The notes under the pieces: generated by a model
Database searches by the model: none
What the model was told of the DNA's origin: nothing
What the model saw: the letters and a program-made list of their open reading frames with translations, nothing else
Translations under genes and position numbers: made by a program
Part shown: positions 19,099-28,961 of the stretch, in pieces
Numbering within the stretch: position 1 is the first letter of the stretch
Layout: each line of letters starts with the position of its first letter
NCBI RefSeq assembly: GCF_000282055.1
Contig: NZ_AKJZ01000012.1
Coordinates: forward strand, 62,001 to 126,000
Direction: 5' to 3'
DNA length: 64,000 bases
DNA from: Flavobacterium sp. CF136
GTDB taxonomy: Bacteria > Bacteroidota > Bacteroidia > Flavobacteriales > Flavobacteriaceae

Positions 19099-20613
19099 AT
19101 GCAAACTAAAATAAAATCCATACTGGCAATCCTTCTAATCTTTGTTACTGTAACATCCTGCAGCGATTATTTAGATTTACAACCTGAGGACGGAATCGTA
19201 CGCGAAGAGTTCTGGAAAACTAAAGAAGATGTTCAGGCTGCCGTTATCGGTATATATTCTTCTTTACTAAAAAGACCTCCTGCAGCACAAACTCCAACAG
19301 ATGGAACTGATTACAATATCAGTGAGTATTTGTTTATGTATGGAGAAATCAGAGCAGATATGATATCGCCTGCTGGAAATACTACTCCGGATCAAAGAGA
19401 CATCACGACATCAAACATATTGTCTTCTAACGACTTGACAAGCTGGGCAGCATTTTATCGAACTATAAATTACTGTAATACCGTTATTGAACTGGCTCCG
19501 GCAGTAAGAAGCAACGACCCTACTCTGACACAGACCCAGTTGAACAATTATCTGTCTGAGGCTTTGGCTATCAGAGCCTATTTGTACTTTACGCTGGCTC
19601 GTACTTTTAAGGATGTGCCTCTTAAATTAAGTGCAACACTTTCAGACAACGATAATTTCCAAATAGCTAAAACACCGCAAAATGAAATTTTCGAACAGGT
19701 AATCAAAGATTTAGCCTTAGCAGAAGAATATGCTGTTGTTGATTATGGAAATATACCTTCCAACAAAGGCAGAATTACTGTTTATACTGTTAATGCAATG
19801 CAGGCCGATGTTTATCTGTGGATGGATAAATATACAGAAGCTTTGGCTGCAACCAAAAAGATAGAAGAATCAGGTAAATTTGAACTAATTCCTGCTTCCA
19901 ACAGTTGGTTCAACAGAGTATTTGCTACAGGAAATACTACCGAAAGCATTTTTGAATTTCAATATACCACACAAAACCTGAATCCGTTTTACGATATGTT
20001 TCATCAAAGACCGGAATTTATTGCTTCTCCTGTGGTTACGGAAGATATATTTGGAATTGATTTTAACAATCCAAATAATTTTGACATTCGTGGTGAAAGA
20101 TGTTCTGTCATGCCGGGAACAAATGAAATATATAAGTTTATTGGTCTTAACATGCAAGATATTAAAACATTCCAGGAATCTAACACACACTGGTTTGTTT
20201 ACAGATATTCAGATGTTTTACTTTTACAGGCAGAAGCCTTAATTCAATTAGGAAGAGGAGAAGAAGCTCTTCCTATTATCGAAGATATCCGTACTAAGCG
20301 AAGAGCAATCAGCCAAACCGCTCAAAATGTAAATCCTGCTAATAAAGCACAAATGACCGACTATCTTTTAGCAGAACGTGCACGCGAATTTGCTTTTGAA
20401 GGAAAACGTTGGTTTGATGTTTTACGAAATGTCAGAAGAAATAATTACGAACGATTGGATTTATTGATTAGTATGGCATTGATTAGTGCTCCGGCTGATC
20501 AACAACAATCTATCATAGCTAAGCTTCAGGATCCAAATAGTCATTATTTACCAATTAATGAATACGAATTATATACCAACAAAGCACTAGTTCAAAACCC
20601 ATTTTATAAATAA
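19099..20613 (+). CDS. RagB/SusD-family nutrient-binding lipoprotein (1)
   Basis: About 504 residues. The lipobox VTSC places the lipid at Cys near residue 19, followed by SDYLDLQPEDGIVREEFW, the typical SusD opening. TPR-like helices carry EALAIRAYLYFTLARTF, and the C-terminal part has LLAERAREFAFEGKRWFDVLR, a hallmark of the family. SusD forms the extracellular lid of the SusC barrel. The frame has an earlier TTG at 19093, but ATG 19099 starts a normal signal. Substrate cannot be inferred. Confidence 0.96.
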   Translation: MQTKIKSILAILLIFVTVTSCSDYLDLQPEDGIVREEFWKTKEDVQAAVIGIYSSLLKRPPAAQTPTDGTDYNISEYLFMYGEIRADMISPAGNTTPDQRDITTSNILSSNDLTSWAAFYRTINYCNTVIELAPAVRSNDPTLTQTQLNNYLSEALAIRAYLYFTLARTFKDVPLKLSATLSDNDNFQIAKTPQNEIFEQVIKDLALAEEYAVVDYGNIPSNKGRITVYTVNAMQADVYLWMDKYTEALAATKKIEESGKFELIPASNSWFNRVFATGNTTESIFEFQYTTQNLNPFYDMFHQRPEFIASPVVTEDIFGIDFNNPNNFDIRGERCSVMPGTNEIYKFIGLNMQDIKTFQESNTHWFVYRYSDVLLLQAEALIQLGRGEEALPIIEDIRTKRRAISQTAQNVNPANKAQMTDYLLAERAREFAFEGKRWFDVLRNVRRNNYERLDLLISMALISAPADQQQSIIAKLQDPNSHYLPINEYELYTNKALVQNPFYK

Positions 20614-20620
20614 TTAAGTC

Positions 20621-22312
20621 ATGAAAAGATACTCCGCATTACCAAAATTGATGAGACTTACTTTAGTGGTTTTTTTAACCCTGGCATTTCTTAACTGTAC
20701 TTCTGAGAAAATCAATGAACGTACAGATGAAACAGTAAACATTACTGATTTTTTAAGACAAAATGATGAATATTCCATGTTTTTGGAAATGTTGGAAATT
20801 ACTAACTATTCTTCGTTTATGAATACTTATGGCACATACACCCTGTTCCTTCCAACCAATACTGCGATAAAACAGTATTTAACCGATATTGGTGCTGCTT
20901 CTGTTAAGGATGTACCATTAGCGGATTTACAGGATTTAGTAAAACTTCATATTCTTGATCAGGAAGTAGCTACGACATCATTTACTGATGGAAAGATTGC
21001 AACACCCAGCCAACAAGGGCAATTCATCATTACTGGTGCTGCTAATATTGGAGGCGTTTCCAGTATTACAGTTAATAAAACTGCCCGAATTATATCGTCA
21101 AATGTAAAAGTAGGAAACGGAGTAATACATATAATAGACAAAGTGTTGCGTGTTGCCAATAAAACTTTAGCAAAGACTATAGAAGAAAATGAATCATTTT
21201 CTTTGTTTACCGAAGCGCTAAAAGCAACAGGATGGTATGAAAAATTAAACCAACCGTTAACCGCCACAACTGTTGATGGAAAAACTACTCTTACAGGACA
21301 TTTAACCGTATTAACTGAAACAAATGAAGTATTTAAAGCTGCAGGTATCAACAACCTTGAAGATTTAAAAGCAAAATACAGTCACCTGCATGACCCTATG
21401 AATCCTCAAGACAGTTTGAACCTTTTTGTGAGCTACCGTATTTTGCCTAAACTTCAATATTTAGCTGATTTAGCCGTTTCTCCATCATTAGAAACTAAAG
21501 CGCCACTGGAAGTAATTAGTGTAAAATTAGCTACAGGTAATATCTTATTAAATGAAGAAACTTTCAATGGCGTTTTAGAAAAAGGGGTTCCTGTAAACCG
21601 CGCAGCAAGTGATGTTACCAGCTCAAATGGAGTAGTTCATACTGTTGATCAAAATTTCTTTATTAAAAAAAGAAACCCTGCTCCGGTTTATTTTGACCTG
21701 GGTGATCAGCCGGAGTTTAGAAAATTGAGTGCGATTTTTAGAAAACCGGGTAATTTTGTGTCTCTTGCAAAATCTCTTTTTAGTGAAGTAACCTGGGATG
21801 GAACTGATGCATTAACTTATGTTTGTGCTGCTAAAGGAAGTTCAAGTTACCAGGACCGTGCATGGAAAGGGGATATAATTGAAATATTCCGTTTTCGAAA
21901 TAACAATACTCAAAATATTGCCTTTAAAACACCGGTAATTATAAAAGGAAAATACAAAGTTTGGGTATCGTACAGATGGAAAAGCACTAAAAACCCTACT
22001 GTTAGAGCCTATTTTGATGGCGTTGCACTACCTAGGCTTATTAACTTTCAAGAGCAAGGGGTTAATAATATTGACGAGAGAGTTTTAGAATCACAAGGAT
22101 ATAAAAGTCATATCAGCCCATTTACCAATAGGTTCAATACCAGACTTTGTGGTGTTATAGATGTACAAACAACAGGTCGGCATACTATAACATTTGAGTC
22201 GCTTTCTAATCCTGGTGATACGGCCTGGATGGATACGGTAGAATTCCGCCCGATAGACATGGATCAGCTATATCCAAGATTTCAATCAGGTGGGGAAGGT
22301 TTTGCACCTTAA
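20621..22312 (+). CDS. Fasciclin (FAS1) lipoprotein with C-terminal beta-sandwich-like domain
   Basis: A 563-residue lipoprotein (lipobox FLNC). Two FAS1 modules are visible: YTLFLPTNTAIKQY with VGNGVIHIIDKVL, and a second one ending SSNGVVHTVDQNFF. Residues ~360-563 form an unassigned beta-rich region (GKYKVWVSYRWKS, VRAYFDGVALPRL, GRHTITFESLSNPGD), which looks like a carbohydrate-binding or jelly-roll type sandwich. This tail is shared in outline with the next gene. It lies 7 bp after SusD in the operon. Ligand unknown. Confidence 0.85.
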   Translation: MKRYSALPKLMRLTLVVFLTLAFLNCTSEKINERTDETVNITDFLRQNDEYSMFLEMLEITNYSSFMNTYGTYTLFLPTNTAIKQYLTDIGAASVKDVPLADLQDLVKLHILDQEVATTSFTDGKIATPSQQGQFIITGAANIGGVSSITVNKTARIISSNVKVGNGVIHIIDKVLRVANKTLAKTIEENESFSLFTEALKATGWYEKLNQPLTATTVDGKTTLTGHLTVLTETNEVFKAAGINNLEDLKAKYSHLHDPMNPQDSLNLFVSYRILPKLQYLADLAVSPSLETKAPLEVISVKLATGNILLNEETFNGVLEKGVPVNRAASDVTSSNGVVHTVDQNFFIKKRNPAPVYFDLGDQPEFRKLSAIFRKPGNFVSLAKSLFSEVTWDGTDALTYVCAAKGSSSYQDRAWKGDIIEIFRFRNNNTQNIAFKTPVIIKGKYKVWVSYRWKSTKNPTVRAYFDGVALPRLINFQEQGVNNIDERVLESQGYKSHISPFTNRFNTRLCGVIDVQTTGRHTITFESLSNPGDTAWMDTVEFRPIDMDQLYPRFQSGGEGFAP

Positions 22313-22364
22313 TAATCCATTCATAAATCGAAAAACATTCTAACCAAAACTTAATCACCTAAAA

Positions 22365-23819
22365 ATGATATTATTAAAATTAATTAATAAAAAACTCTTT
22401 GTTGGTATTCTGACAATGGCATTGGTTTCGTGTTCTGATCCTTGGTCAGATCGTGAAAATAATGGAGACGATAATCTAAATGCTACTCTTACCGAAGCCA
22501 TTACAAATACATCTGAAACATCTAAGTTTGCAGAATTGTTAGTACAATCGGGTTATGACAAAATTTTGTCGGCTTCTAAAACTTATACTGTTTTTGCACC
22601 AACAAATGCAGCTATGGCCCAAGTTGACGCTTCTCTTCTGGATACTCCACAAGAACTTGAAGCTTTTGTACAAAACCATATTGCGCTCACAGCATATTCT
22701 TCTATAAGAAATAAAGCTTCAGAGCAAATAAAAATGCTTACCAATAAATATTTGTTGTTTAACGGTGCAACAGCAATTGGCGACGCCATGATTGTTACTG
22801 CCGATAAATATGCCGCCAACGGAGTTTTCCATATAGTAAATAAAGCATTGAGTCCAAAACAAAATATCTGGCAGTATGTGAATAGCATAACAGCGACCTC
22901 TGCAATGAGTAATTATTTAGTAAGTCTAAATGAGTTAAACATTTATGATTCAGATATTATTGCCAAAGAAAATGCAATACCGGGAGCATTGGCAGATTCC
23001 CTTAGTAACTCTTTTTTAAAAAATGTATATAATGTAAATAACGAAAAGAACTCTTATACACTTTTTTTGATTGAAGATGAAGGTTATACTATTGAGGTAG
23101 ATAAACTTAAGCCTTATTTAAACAAACCTACTGCCGATTCAACTGCCACATATTCAGGATATTTTACAGTTAGGGATATGGTTTTTCCAAAAGCGTATAT
23201 GCCAAGCGAATTGCCAAACGAATTAACTACTCGTTTTGGTGTAACGGTGCCAATAGACAAAACTCAAATCGTGGGAGAACCTATTGTTTTGAGTAATGGG
23301 GTTATATATCGTATGAAAAAAATGGATGTTCCTTTGATCAATCGTTTGGTAACAACTAAAATAGAAGGAGAAAAAAACACCTCATTATTTCCAAATTTAC
23401 GCAGCAAGGTTTTTTATCGTGAAGTAAGAGATCCTTTTGGCGTACTCTTTAATGATATTATGTCTCAAAACTCTACAGTTTCCACTTTTTTAATTAATTA
23501 TAAAGCTGCTGATTTGTACAGTACTACTTATAAAGTTTACTGGAGGGCCATTAACGATGTTCAAACCAATGTATTTCAGCAAAGGTTACTGATAGGAACA
23601 GTAATCAGAGATAATGTTATTTATGTTAATGAATCGATCAAAGCGTTTCCTTATACCAATGTAGAGGTAAAAAATTATAATGAAGTCTATCTGGGAGATT
23701 TTAATTTGTCACAAGCCGGTAATATCGATATGATTTCGTTAATGGCTTTCAATACAACTACAAATGGTAACAATTCCCTTACCCTTGATTATTTAAAATT
23801 TGTTCCTGTCGTTAAATAA
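22365..23819 (+). CDS. Fasciclin (FAS1) lipoprotein with C-terminal extension
   Basis: A 484-residue lipoprotein (lipobox LVSC, then SDPWSDRENNGDDN, an acidic stretch typical of lipoprotein export signals in this phylum). The first FAS1 module is clear (YTVFAPTNAAMAQV ... NGVFHIVNKAL); a second, weaker one spans ~180-330 and ends SNGVIYRMKKMDVP. The C-terminal ~150 residues are beta-rich (TYKVYWRAINDVQTN ... NSLTLDYLKFVPV), like the tail of the preceding protein. It is preceded by a 52-bp gap, the longest in the operon, and followed by the second SusC. Confidence 0.83.
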   Translation: MILLKLINKKLFVGILTMALVSCSDPWSDRENNGDDNLNATLTEAITNTSETSKFAELLVQSGYDKILSASKTYTVFAPTNAAMAQVDASLLDTPQELEAFVQNHIALTAYSSIRNKASEQIKMLTNKYLLFNGATAIGDAMIVTADKYAANGVFHIVNKALSPKQNIWQYVNSITATSAMSNYLVSLNELNIYDSDIIAKENAIPGALADSLSNSFLKNVYNVNNEKNSYTLFLIEDEGYTIEVDKLKPYLNKPTADSTATYSGYFTVRDMVFPKAYMPSELPNELTTRFGVTVPIDKTQIVGEPIVLSNGVIYRMKKMDVPLINRLVTTKIEGEKNTSLFPNLRSKVFYREVRDPFGVLFNDIMSQNSTVSTFLINYKAADLYSTTYKVYWRAINDVQTNVFQQRLLIGTVIRDNVIYVNESIKAFPYTNVEVKNYNEVYLGDFNLSQAGNIDMISLMAFNTTTNGNNSLTLDYLKFVPVVK

Positions 23820-23839
23820 TATTTTATTAAAATATAGAT

Positions 23840-26800
23840 ATGTTAAAAAATTTACAACTAACCTGTGCGATAACCATCTTCTTTGCCGGAAGCCTTAGTG
23901 TATCCTTATACGCTCAAACCGATCAGGATTCAACTGCAACAACTGTAACCGCGGCTCCAAAAATAAAAAATGGAATTATAGTTAAAGGTATTGTTAAAGA
24001 TGCTAAAACTAAAGGAGGCTTATCAGGGATAAATGTAGTGGTGAAAGACTTTTCGGCAGCAATTACAAATGATGACGGTAGCTTTGAAATAAATGTACCT
24101 CATTTAGAAGCACTTCTTACTGTAAGCGGACAGGAATTTCAAACTAAAGTTTTTCCACTTAAAAATAGAAATACAGGTTTAGAAATCTTCTTATACGAAG
24201 CATATTACTCCCCTGCTTACCAAGTAGCCAATATGCCTACAGGAGAAGAACTTCAATACGGAAGTACAAAAGCTGTAAGTGTGGTGAATTTCAAGACCAA
24301 TCAATGGTCAAGTCCTGTTAAAGAGTCAGTTGGAGACTTTCTTCAAGGGAGAGTTGCCGGACTAAACAGTATCAGAAGATCCGGAGTTCCGGGTTCTGGT
24401 GCTTATCTGAACCTGCGTGGCTTTACTTCTTTATATGGATCAAACAAACCGTTGATTATTGTAGACGGAATGATTTATGATGATGAAGATTATGGTTCAG
24501 GAATTATACAAAACAATAACTCTTCTCCTCTGGACAATCTTGATGTTAAAGATATTGAGAACATTACCGTTCTTAAAGACGACAGTGCCCTTTACGGAGC
24601 CAAAGGAGCAAATGGTGTATTGGTTATCAACACTACACGCCCAACAGAATTGACTACAAAAATTGATTTTACCATGTATGGAAGCGCTAATCAAACCCCT
24701 GACCAATTACCGGTTATGGGCGCAGATGCTTACCGTACACATATTTCACAATTAGAAGCTTCGCGTGGACTTTCGCAAGATCAAATTGCCAATCTTCCTT
24801 ACATGAACGATAATCCCCAGATTCCGGGATATTACAGATACCATAACGAAACTAATTGGCAGGACAAAGTTTTCAAATCGAGTGTAAGCCAAAATTATTT
24901 CCTTAAAGTTCGCGGAGGTGATGATATTGCAAAATATGGTTTATCTGTAGGTTATCTTAACAATCAGGGTATTGTAGAGAATACCAAATCAACTCGCTAC
25001 AGTACTCGTTTAAATGCTGCTTTACGCTTAACAGAAAAATTATCGGTAGATGCCAATATGTCTTTTATCAATAATCTTCAGGATCAAAAAGACCAGGGTT
25101 TTGCTTATAAAACCAGCCCTATATATCTGGCTCTTACAAAATCTCCATTTTTAGCTCCTAATGCTATTGGCGACGATGGAAATGTTTCTCCAAATCTTGC
25201 AGATACAGATGATTTTAATATAAGTAATCCAAGAGCCATCATCAATGACGGAATTGGAATTAACAAAAACTACCGTTTCTTTGGTAACCTTAATTTTAAA
25301 TATAACATTAACAATGCATTCAATGTAAATGCTCTTTTCGGACTTACCTACAACAAAGAGCGCGAAACTTTCTTTATTCCCGATAAAGGAGTAGCCGACG
25401 TTATTCTTCCTACTGCAATAGCAAAAAACCGTTCAGGTAGTGAAGTGCAAATTTATAATAGCATTTATACCGATATTTATGCTAACTATCTTAAGAGATT
25501 TAAGGAAAATCATAAAGTAGATGTTCGTTTTGGTTTTAGAACTCAAAGCAATCATTCAGAAAGTGATTTAGGTTTAGGATACAACTCTGCTACAGATGAT
25601 TTTACCAGTGTTGGAGCGGGATCTAACCTATTGCGTCAGGTTGGCGGAGCTTTGGGAGAATGGAATTGGCTAAATATCTATGCCAGTGCCAATTATAATT
25701 ATCTTGATAAATATTTCCTGACTACAAGTTATGCTGTTGATGGTTCAAGCCGTTTTGGCGATGATCTGGATGGAACTAATAAATTCTCTTTAATGACAGC
25801 CCTAACAGGAGCATGGATAGTTTCTGCGGAAAATTTCATGAAAAATTCTCCAATTATTGACTATTTTAAATTGAGAGGAACCATTAGCCAGGGTGGAAAT
25901 GATGATATCGGAAACTTTACAGCTCAAAAATATTATGTTTCTCAAAACTTATTGGGCGTACAAGGTTTGGTAAGCGGCAACATTGGAAATCCAAACCTGG
26001 AATGGGAAACCGTTAAAAAAATCAATTTTGGTGCTGACTTAGGCCTGTTTAACGAACGTGTCAATCTTTCTATGGATTTTTACGGAAAGAAAACAGACAA
26101 CATGATTGTTTATGAATCTGTTAGCGGCTTAAGTGGTTTTGATTATGTAGTATCTAACAGCGGCCAAATGCGAACTTTAGGAACTGAAATGTCTTTGAAT
26201 GCCCGTGTTGTCAGTACGCCTGATTTCACTTTTGATTTTGGTTTGAATTTAGCTACTTATAAAAACGAAGTACAAAGTCTTCCAAACGGCGATATTCTTA
26301 CTCAATTTGGCGGAGCTACCTACATTACATCAGTTGGGCATGATGCTAACTTATTCTATGGTTTAAAAACGAATGGTATTTATTCAACTACTACAGAAGC
26401 ACAGGCAGACGGATTATCCAGACGTTTGACTAATGGACAACTTGTTCCTTTTCAAGGGGGAGATATGCGTTTTACAGATACTAACGGAGATAAGGTTATT
26501 GATGATAAAGACCGTATGAATATTGGTAATCCAAACCCTGACTTAACCGGAAGTTTTACGACTAATTTTACCTACAAACGCTTCAGCCTTCAGGGTTTGT
26601 TTACTTTCTCTGTAGGAAACGACCTTTATAACGGCGTACGTTACAACCTGGAAAAGATGAGTGGTTACGAAAATCAAAGCGTTGCTGTATCAAACCGCTG
26701 GAGAGCCGAAGGGCAACAAACTGATATGCCAAAAGCAACATGGGGTGATCCAATGGGAAATGCAAGTTTTTCTGACCGTTGGATTGAAGATGGTTCTTAT

Positions 26801-27028
26801 TTAAGGTTAAAAACTTTAGTACTGGGATATGATTTTAATGTTGAAAAAATGAATTATATCAAGGCTATAAAAATTTATGCTACTGCCAATAACTTGTTTA
26901 CCCTGACAGATTATCTTGGATATGACCCTGAATTTAGTCCTACCTCCTCTATATTTGGGCAGGGAGCAGATATAGGATTAGCTCCTCAGTTCAGAAGTTT
27001 TCAGTTAGGATTACGCTTAGGCCTTTAA
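23840..27028 (+). CDS. SusC/RagA-family TonB-linked outer-membrane transporter (2)
   Basis: A 1062-residue barrel with signal peptide (SLYAQ), N-terminal CarboxypepD_reg-like domain (VKGIVKDAKTKGGLSGINVV), plug (DFLQGRVAGL, NLRGFTSLYGSNKPLIIVDG) and SusC loop TDTNGDKVIDDKDRMNIGNP. It differs clearly from the first SusC, and the usual VVVTG TonB-box-like word is not obvious between the N-domain and the plug, where a stretch ending VANMPTGEELQYG is found instead. It is paired with the SusD that follows after 29 bp. Confidence 0.95.
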   Translation: MLKNLQLTCAITIFFAGSLSVSLYAQTDQDSTATTVTAAPKIKNGIIVKGIVKDAKTKGGLSGINVVVKDFSAAITNDDGSFEINVPHLEALLTVSGQEFQTKVFPLKNRNTGLEIFLYEAYYSPAYQVANMPTGEELQYGSTKAVSVVNFKTNQWSSPVKESVGDFLQGRVAGLNSIRRSGVPGSGAYLNLRGFTSLYGSNKPLIIVDGMIYDDEDYGSGIIQNNNSSPLDNLDVKDIENITVLKDDSALYGAKGANGVLVINTTRPTELTTKIDFTMYGSANQTPDQLPVMGADAYRTHISQLEASRGLSQDQIANLPYMNDNPQIPGYYRYHNETNWQDKVFKSSVSQNYFLKVRGGDDIAKYGLSVGYLNNQGIVENTKSTRYSTRLNAALRLTEKLSVDANMSFINNLQDQKDQGFAYKTSPIYLALTKSPFLAPNAIGDDGNVSPNLADTDDFNISNPRAIINDGIGINKNYRFFGNLNFKYNINNAFNVNALFGLTYNKERETFFIPDKGVADVILPTAIAKNRSGSEVQIYNSIYTDIYANYLKRFKENHKVDVRFGFRTQSNHSESDLGLGYNSATDDFTSVGAGSNLLRQVGGALGEWNWLNIYASANYNYLDKYFLTTSYAVDGSSRFGDDLDGTNKFSLMTALTGAWIVSAENFMKNSPIIDYFKLRGTISQGGNDDIGNFTAQKYYVSQNLLGVQGLVSGNIGNPNLEWETVKKINFGADLGLFNERVNLSMDFYGKKTDNMIVYESVSGLSGFDYVVSNSGQMRTLGTEMSLNARVVSTPDFTFDFGLNLATYKNEVQSLPNGDILTQFGGATYITSVGHDANLFYGLKTNGIYSTTTEAQADGLSRRLTNGQLVPFQGGDMRFTDTNGDKVIDDKDRMNIGNPNPDLTGSFTTNFTYKRFSLQGLFTFSVGNDLYNGVRYNLEKMSGYENQSVAVSNRWRAEGQQTDMPKATWGDPMGNASFSDRWIEDGSYLRLKTLVLGYDFNVEKMNYIKAIKIYATANNLFTLTDYLGYDPEFSPTSSIFGQGADIGLAPQFRSFQLGLRLGL

Positions 27029-27057
27029 TTATTTTACACTATAGAAAGAACATACAG

Positions 27058-28800
27058 ATGATAACAATTAGTACAAAAACAAAAAAAAGCACCGTATTAT
27101 GGGTGTTGGCTCTCGTATTTAGCCTGAGCTCCTGTTCAGACTATTTAGATGTACAGCCTGAAGACAAGCTTGTTGAAGAACAAATGTACCGTAATATATA
27201 TGATGCCGATGCAGCCGTAATAGGTGTTTATGGAAAATTTATGGCGCTTGCAGAGAAAAACGTTATTTTGAATGAAATGCGTGCCGACCTGATGACGACA
27301 ACCCGAAATTCAAGCCCTTTCCTAAAAGAAATTTCAGAGCACAATGTTTCCCCAAATAATCCTTATGCAAATCCTAAAGATTTCTATGTGGTGATTCAGA
27401 ACTGCAACAATGTGCTTAAAAATTTCGATATCATGCTCGAAAAAAAGCGATTTACTCAAGAACAATATGACCAGCGTTATTCTGATATTGGAGCAATTCG
27501 CAGTTGGGTTTATTTACAGTTAGGAATTCATTACGGAAGTGTTCCCTACATCACAGAACCTATTGAAACTATAGAAGATGTCAAAAATATTTCTAAATAT
27601 CCTAAATTGTCATTTAACCAACTGCTAGACCAACTGGTTTTATTTACAGAAAATTTGCCTTACAAGGATTTATATGCGGCAGGAAGCTCTATGGTAATTA
27701 ATATTGACGGTTACAATACTGCAAAATTCTTTATCAATAAAGAATGTTTGTTGGGAGATTTACAGCTTTGGAAAGGAAATTACATGGAAGCTGCTGCCCA
27801 TTACAAAAACGTTATGGAAACAGGAACTAAAGGAGGTGCTGATACAGAATTGTATAATACTTACCGTGTAAAATTTGCTGAAGTTACAACACATGATGAT
27901 TTAGCCGTTGGTTATTTAAGATATTCTGAACAGGATGCTACTACTTTAATCAATAGCAATACTCAGGGATGGAGATCTATTTTTGCACGAGACAGAGATG
28001 CATTGTGGAATACCGAATGGATTTGGTCTTTGCCTTTTGAAAATAATTTCGCCCCTAAAAATCCATTTATTACTTTGTTTTCCAACAAAAATGGAGACTA
28101 TTTAGTTAAACCATCGCAAAGCGCTATTGATTTGTGGAACAGTCAAATCCAAAATAATAATATTCCTTACGATGCACGTGGGCCAAAATTCACTTACAAT
28201 ATTGTAAATGGTGATCCTGTTATTATGAAATATCTTTATAGTAGTGAAGCTGTAGCTTCAACTGGAATTGCTAATACAAAAGGACAATGGTTTTTATACC
28301 GTGCGGCAAAATTACACCTGCGTTATGCAGAAGCATCCAACAGGGACAACCAGCAAAAAGTCGCCTATGCCATTTTAAACTATGGCATAAATGATACTTT
28401 TACCATAAGTCCGGAACCTACAGACGTTACCAATATTCAACAAACTAAATTACCATTTCCTTATGATTTCGATGCCCGTATGGGAGATTATCCGTTTTTT
28501 AGAGGGAATTGGCATCGTGGCGCAGGAATTCGTGGTCGCGCCTATACAAAAGCTGTCGGAGCAGTGGGAGATGATATGATCACAACTGAAAACCACATCA
28601 TTGAAGAAGATGCACTGGAACTTGCTTACGAAGGAAACCGTTGGGAAGATTTGGTTCGTGTGGCTTTACGCCGAAATGATCCTTCTTTTTTAGCTGATAA
28701 AATATATGACAAACTTAGCAAAGAAGGAAACGGAAAAGCAAGTGAAGTACGCTCTAAATTAATGAATGTAAACAATTGGTACCTGCCTTTCACTTGGTAA
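27058..28800 (+). CDS. RagB/SusD-family nutrient-binding lipoprotein (2)
   Basis: A 580-residue SusD. The lipobox LSSC is followed by SDYLDVQPEDKLVEEQMY, nearly the same opening as the first SusD. Helical repeats follow, and the C-terminal region has the IIEEDALELAYEGNRWEDLVR signature. It is last in the operon, with a candidate terminator about 75 bp downstream. It should form the lid on the second SusC; the ligand is unknown. Confidence 0.95.
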   Translation: MITISTKTKKSTVLWVLALVFSLSSCSDYLDVQPEDKLVEEQMYRNIYDADAAVIGVYGKFMALAEKNVILNEMRADLMTTTRNSSPFLKEISEHNVSPNNPYANPKDFYVVIQNCNNVLKNFDIMLEKKRFTQEQYDQRYSDIGAIRSWVYLQLGIHYGSVPYITEPIETIEDVKNISKYPKLSFNQLLDQLVLFTENLPYKDLYAAGSSMVINIDGYNTAKFFINKECLLGDLQLWKGNYMEAAAHYKNVMETGTKGGADTELYNTYRVKFAEVTTHDDLAVGYLRYSEQDATTLINSNTQGWRSIFARDRDALWNTEWIWSLPFENNFAPKNPFITLFSNKNGDYLVKPSQSAIDLWNSQIQNNNIPYDARGPKFTYNIVNGDPVIMKYLYSSEAVASTGIANTKGQWFLYRAAKLHLRYAEASNRDNQQKVAYAILNYGINDTFTISPEPTDVTNIQQTKLPFPYDFDARMGDYPFFRGNWHRGAGIRGRAYTKAVGAVGDDMITTENHIIEEDALELAYEGNRWEDLVRVALRRNDPSFLADKIYDKLSKEGNGKASEVRSKLMNVNNWYLPFTW

Positions 28801-28874
28801 CATCCCTTTGAAACTCAATCTATACAAGTTAAAACTCTAAGAATCAAAAAGCTTTTAACAATATAATAAACTGC

Positions 28875-28910
28875 CCCCAAAAAGCTAGACACTATTTGGG
28901 GTATTTTTAT
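28875..28910 (+). terminator. Candidate terminator of the FAS1-SusCD operon
   Basis: CCCCAAA (28875-28881) pairs with TTTGGGG (28895-28901), loop 13, followed by a T-rich tract. The loop AAGCTAGACAC with the flanking CCCCAAA also recalls IS3-type ends, so this may be a captured IS remnant. Confidence 0.5.
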
Positions 28911-28961
28911 TAACTAAAAATCTAATGGCTTTTCCTTATATTTATGGTCTAAAAACCAAAT

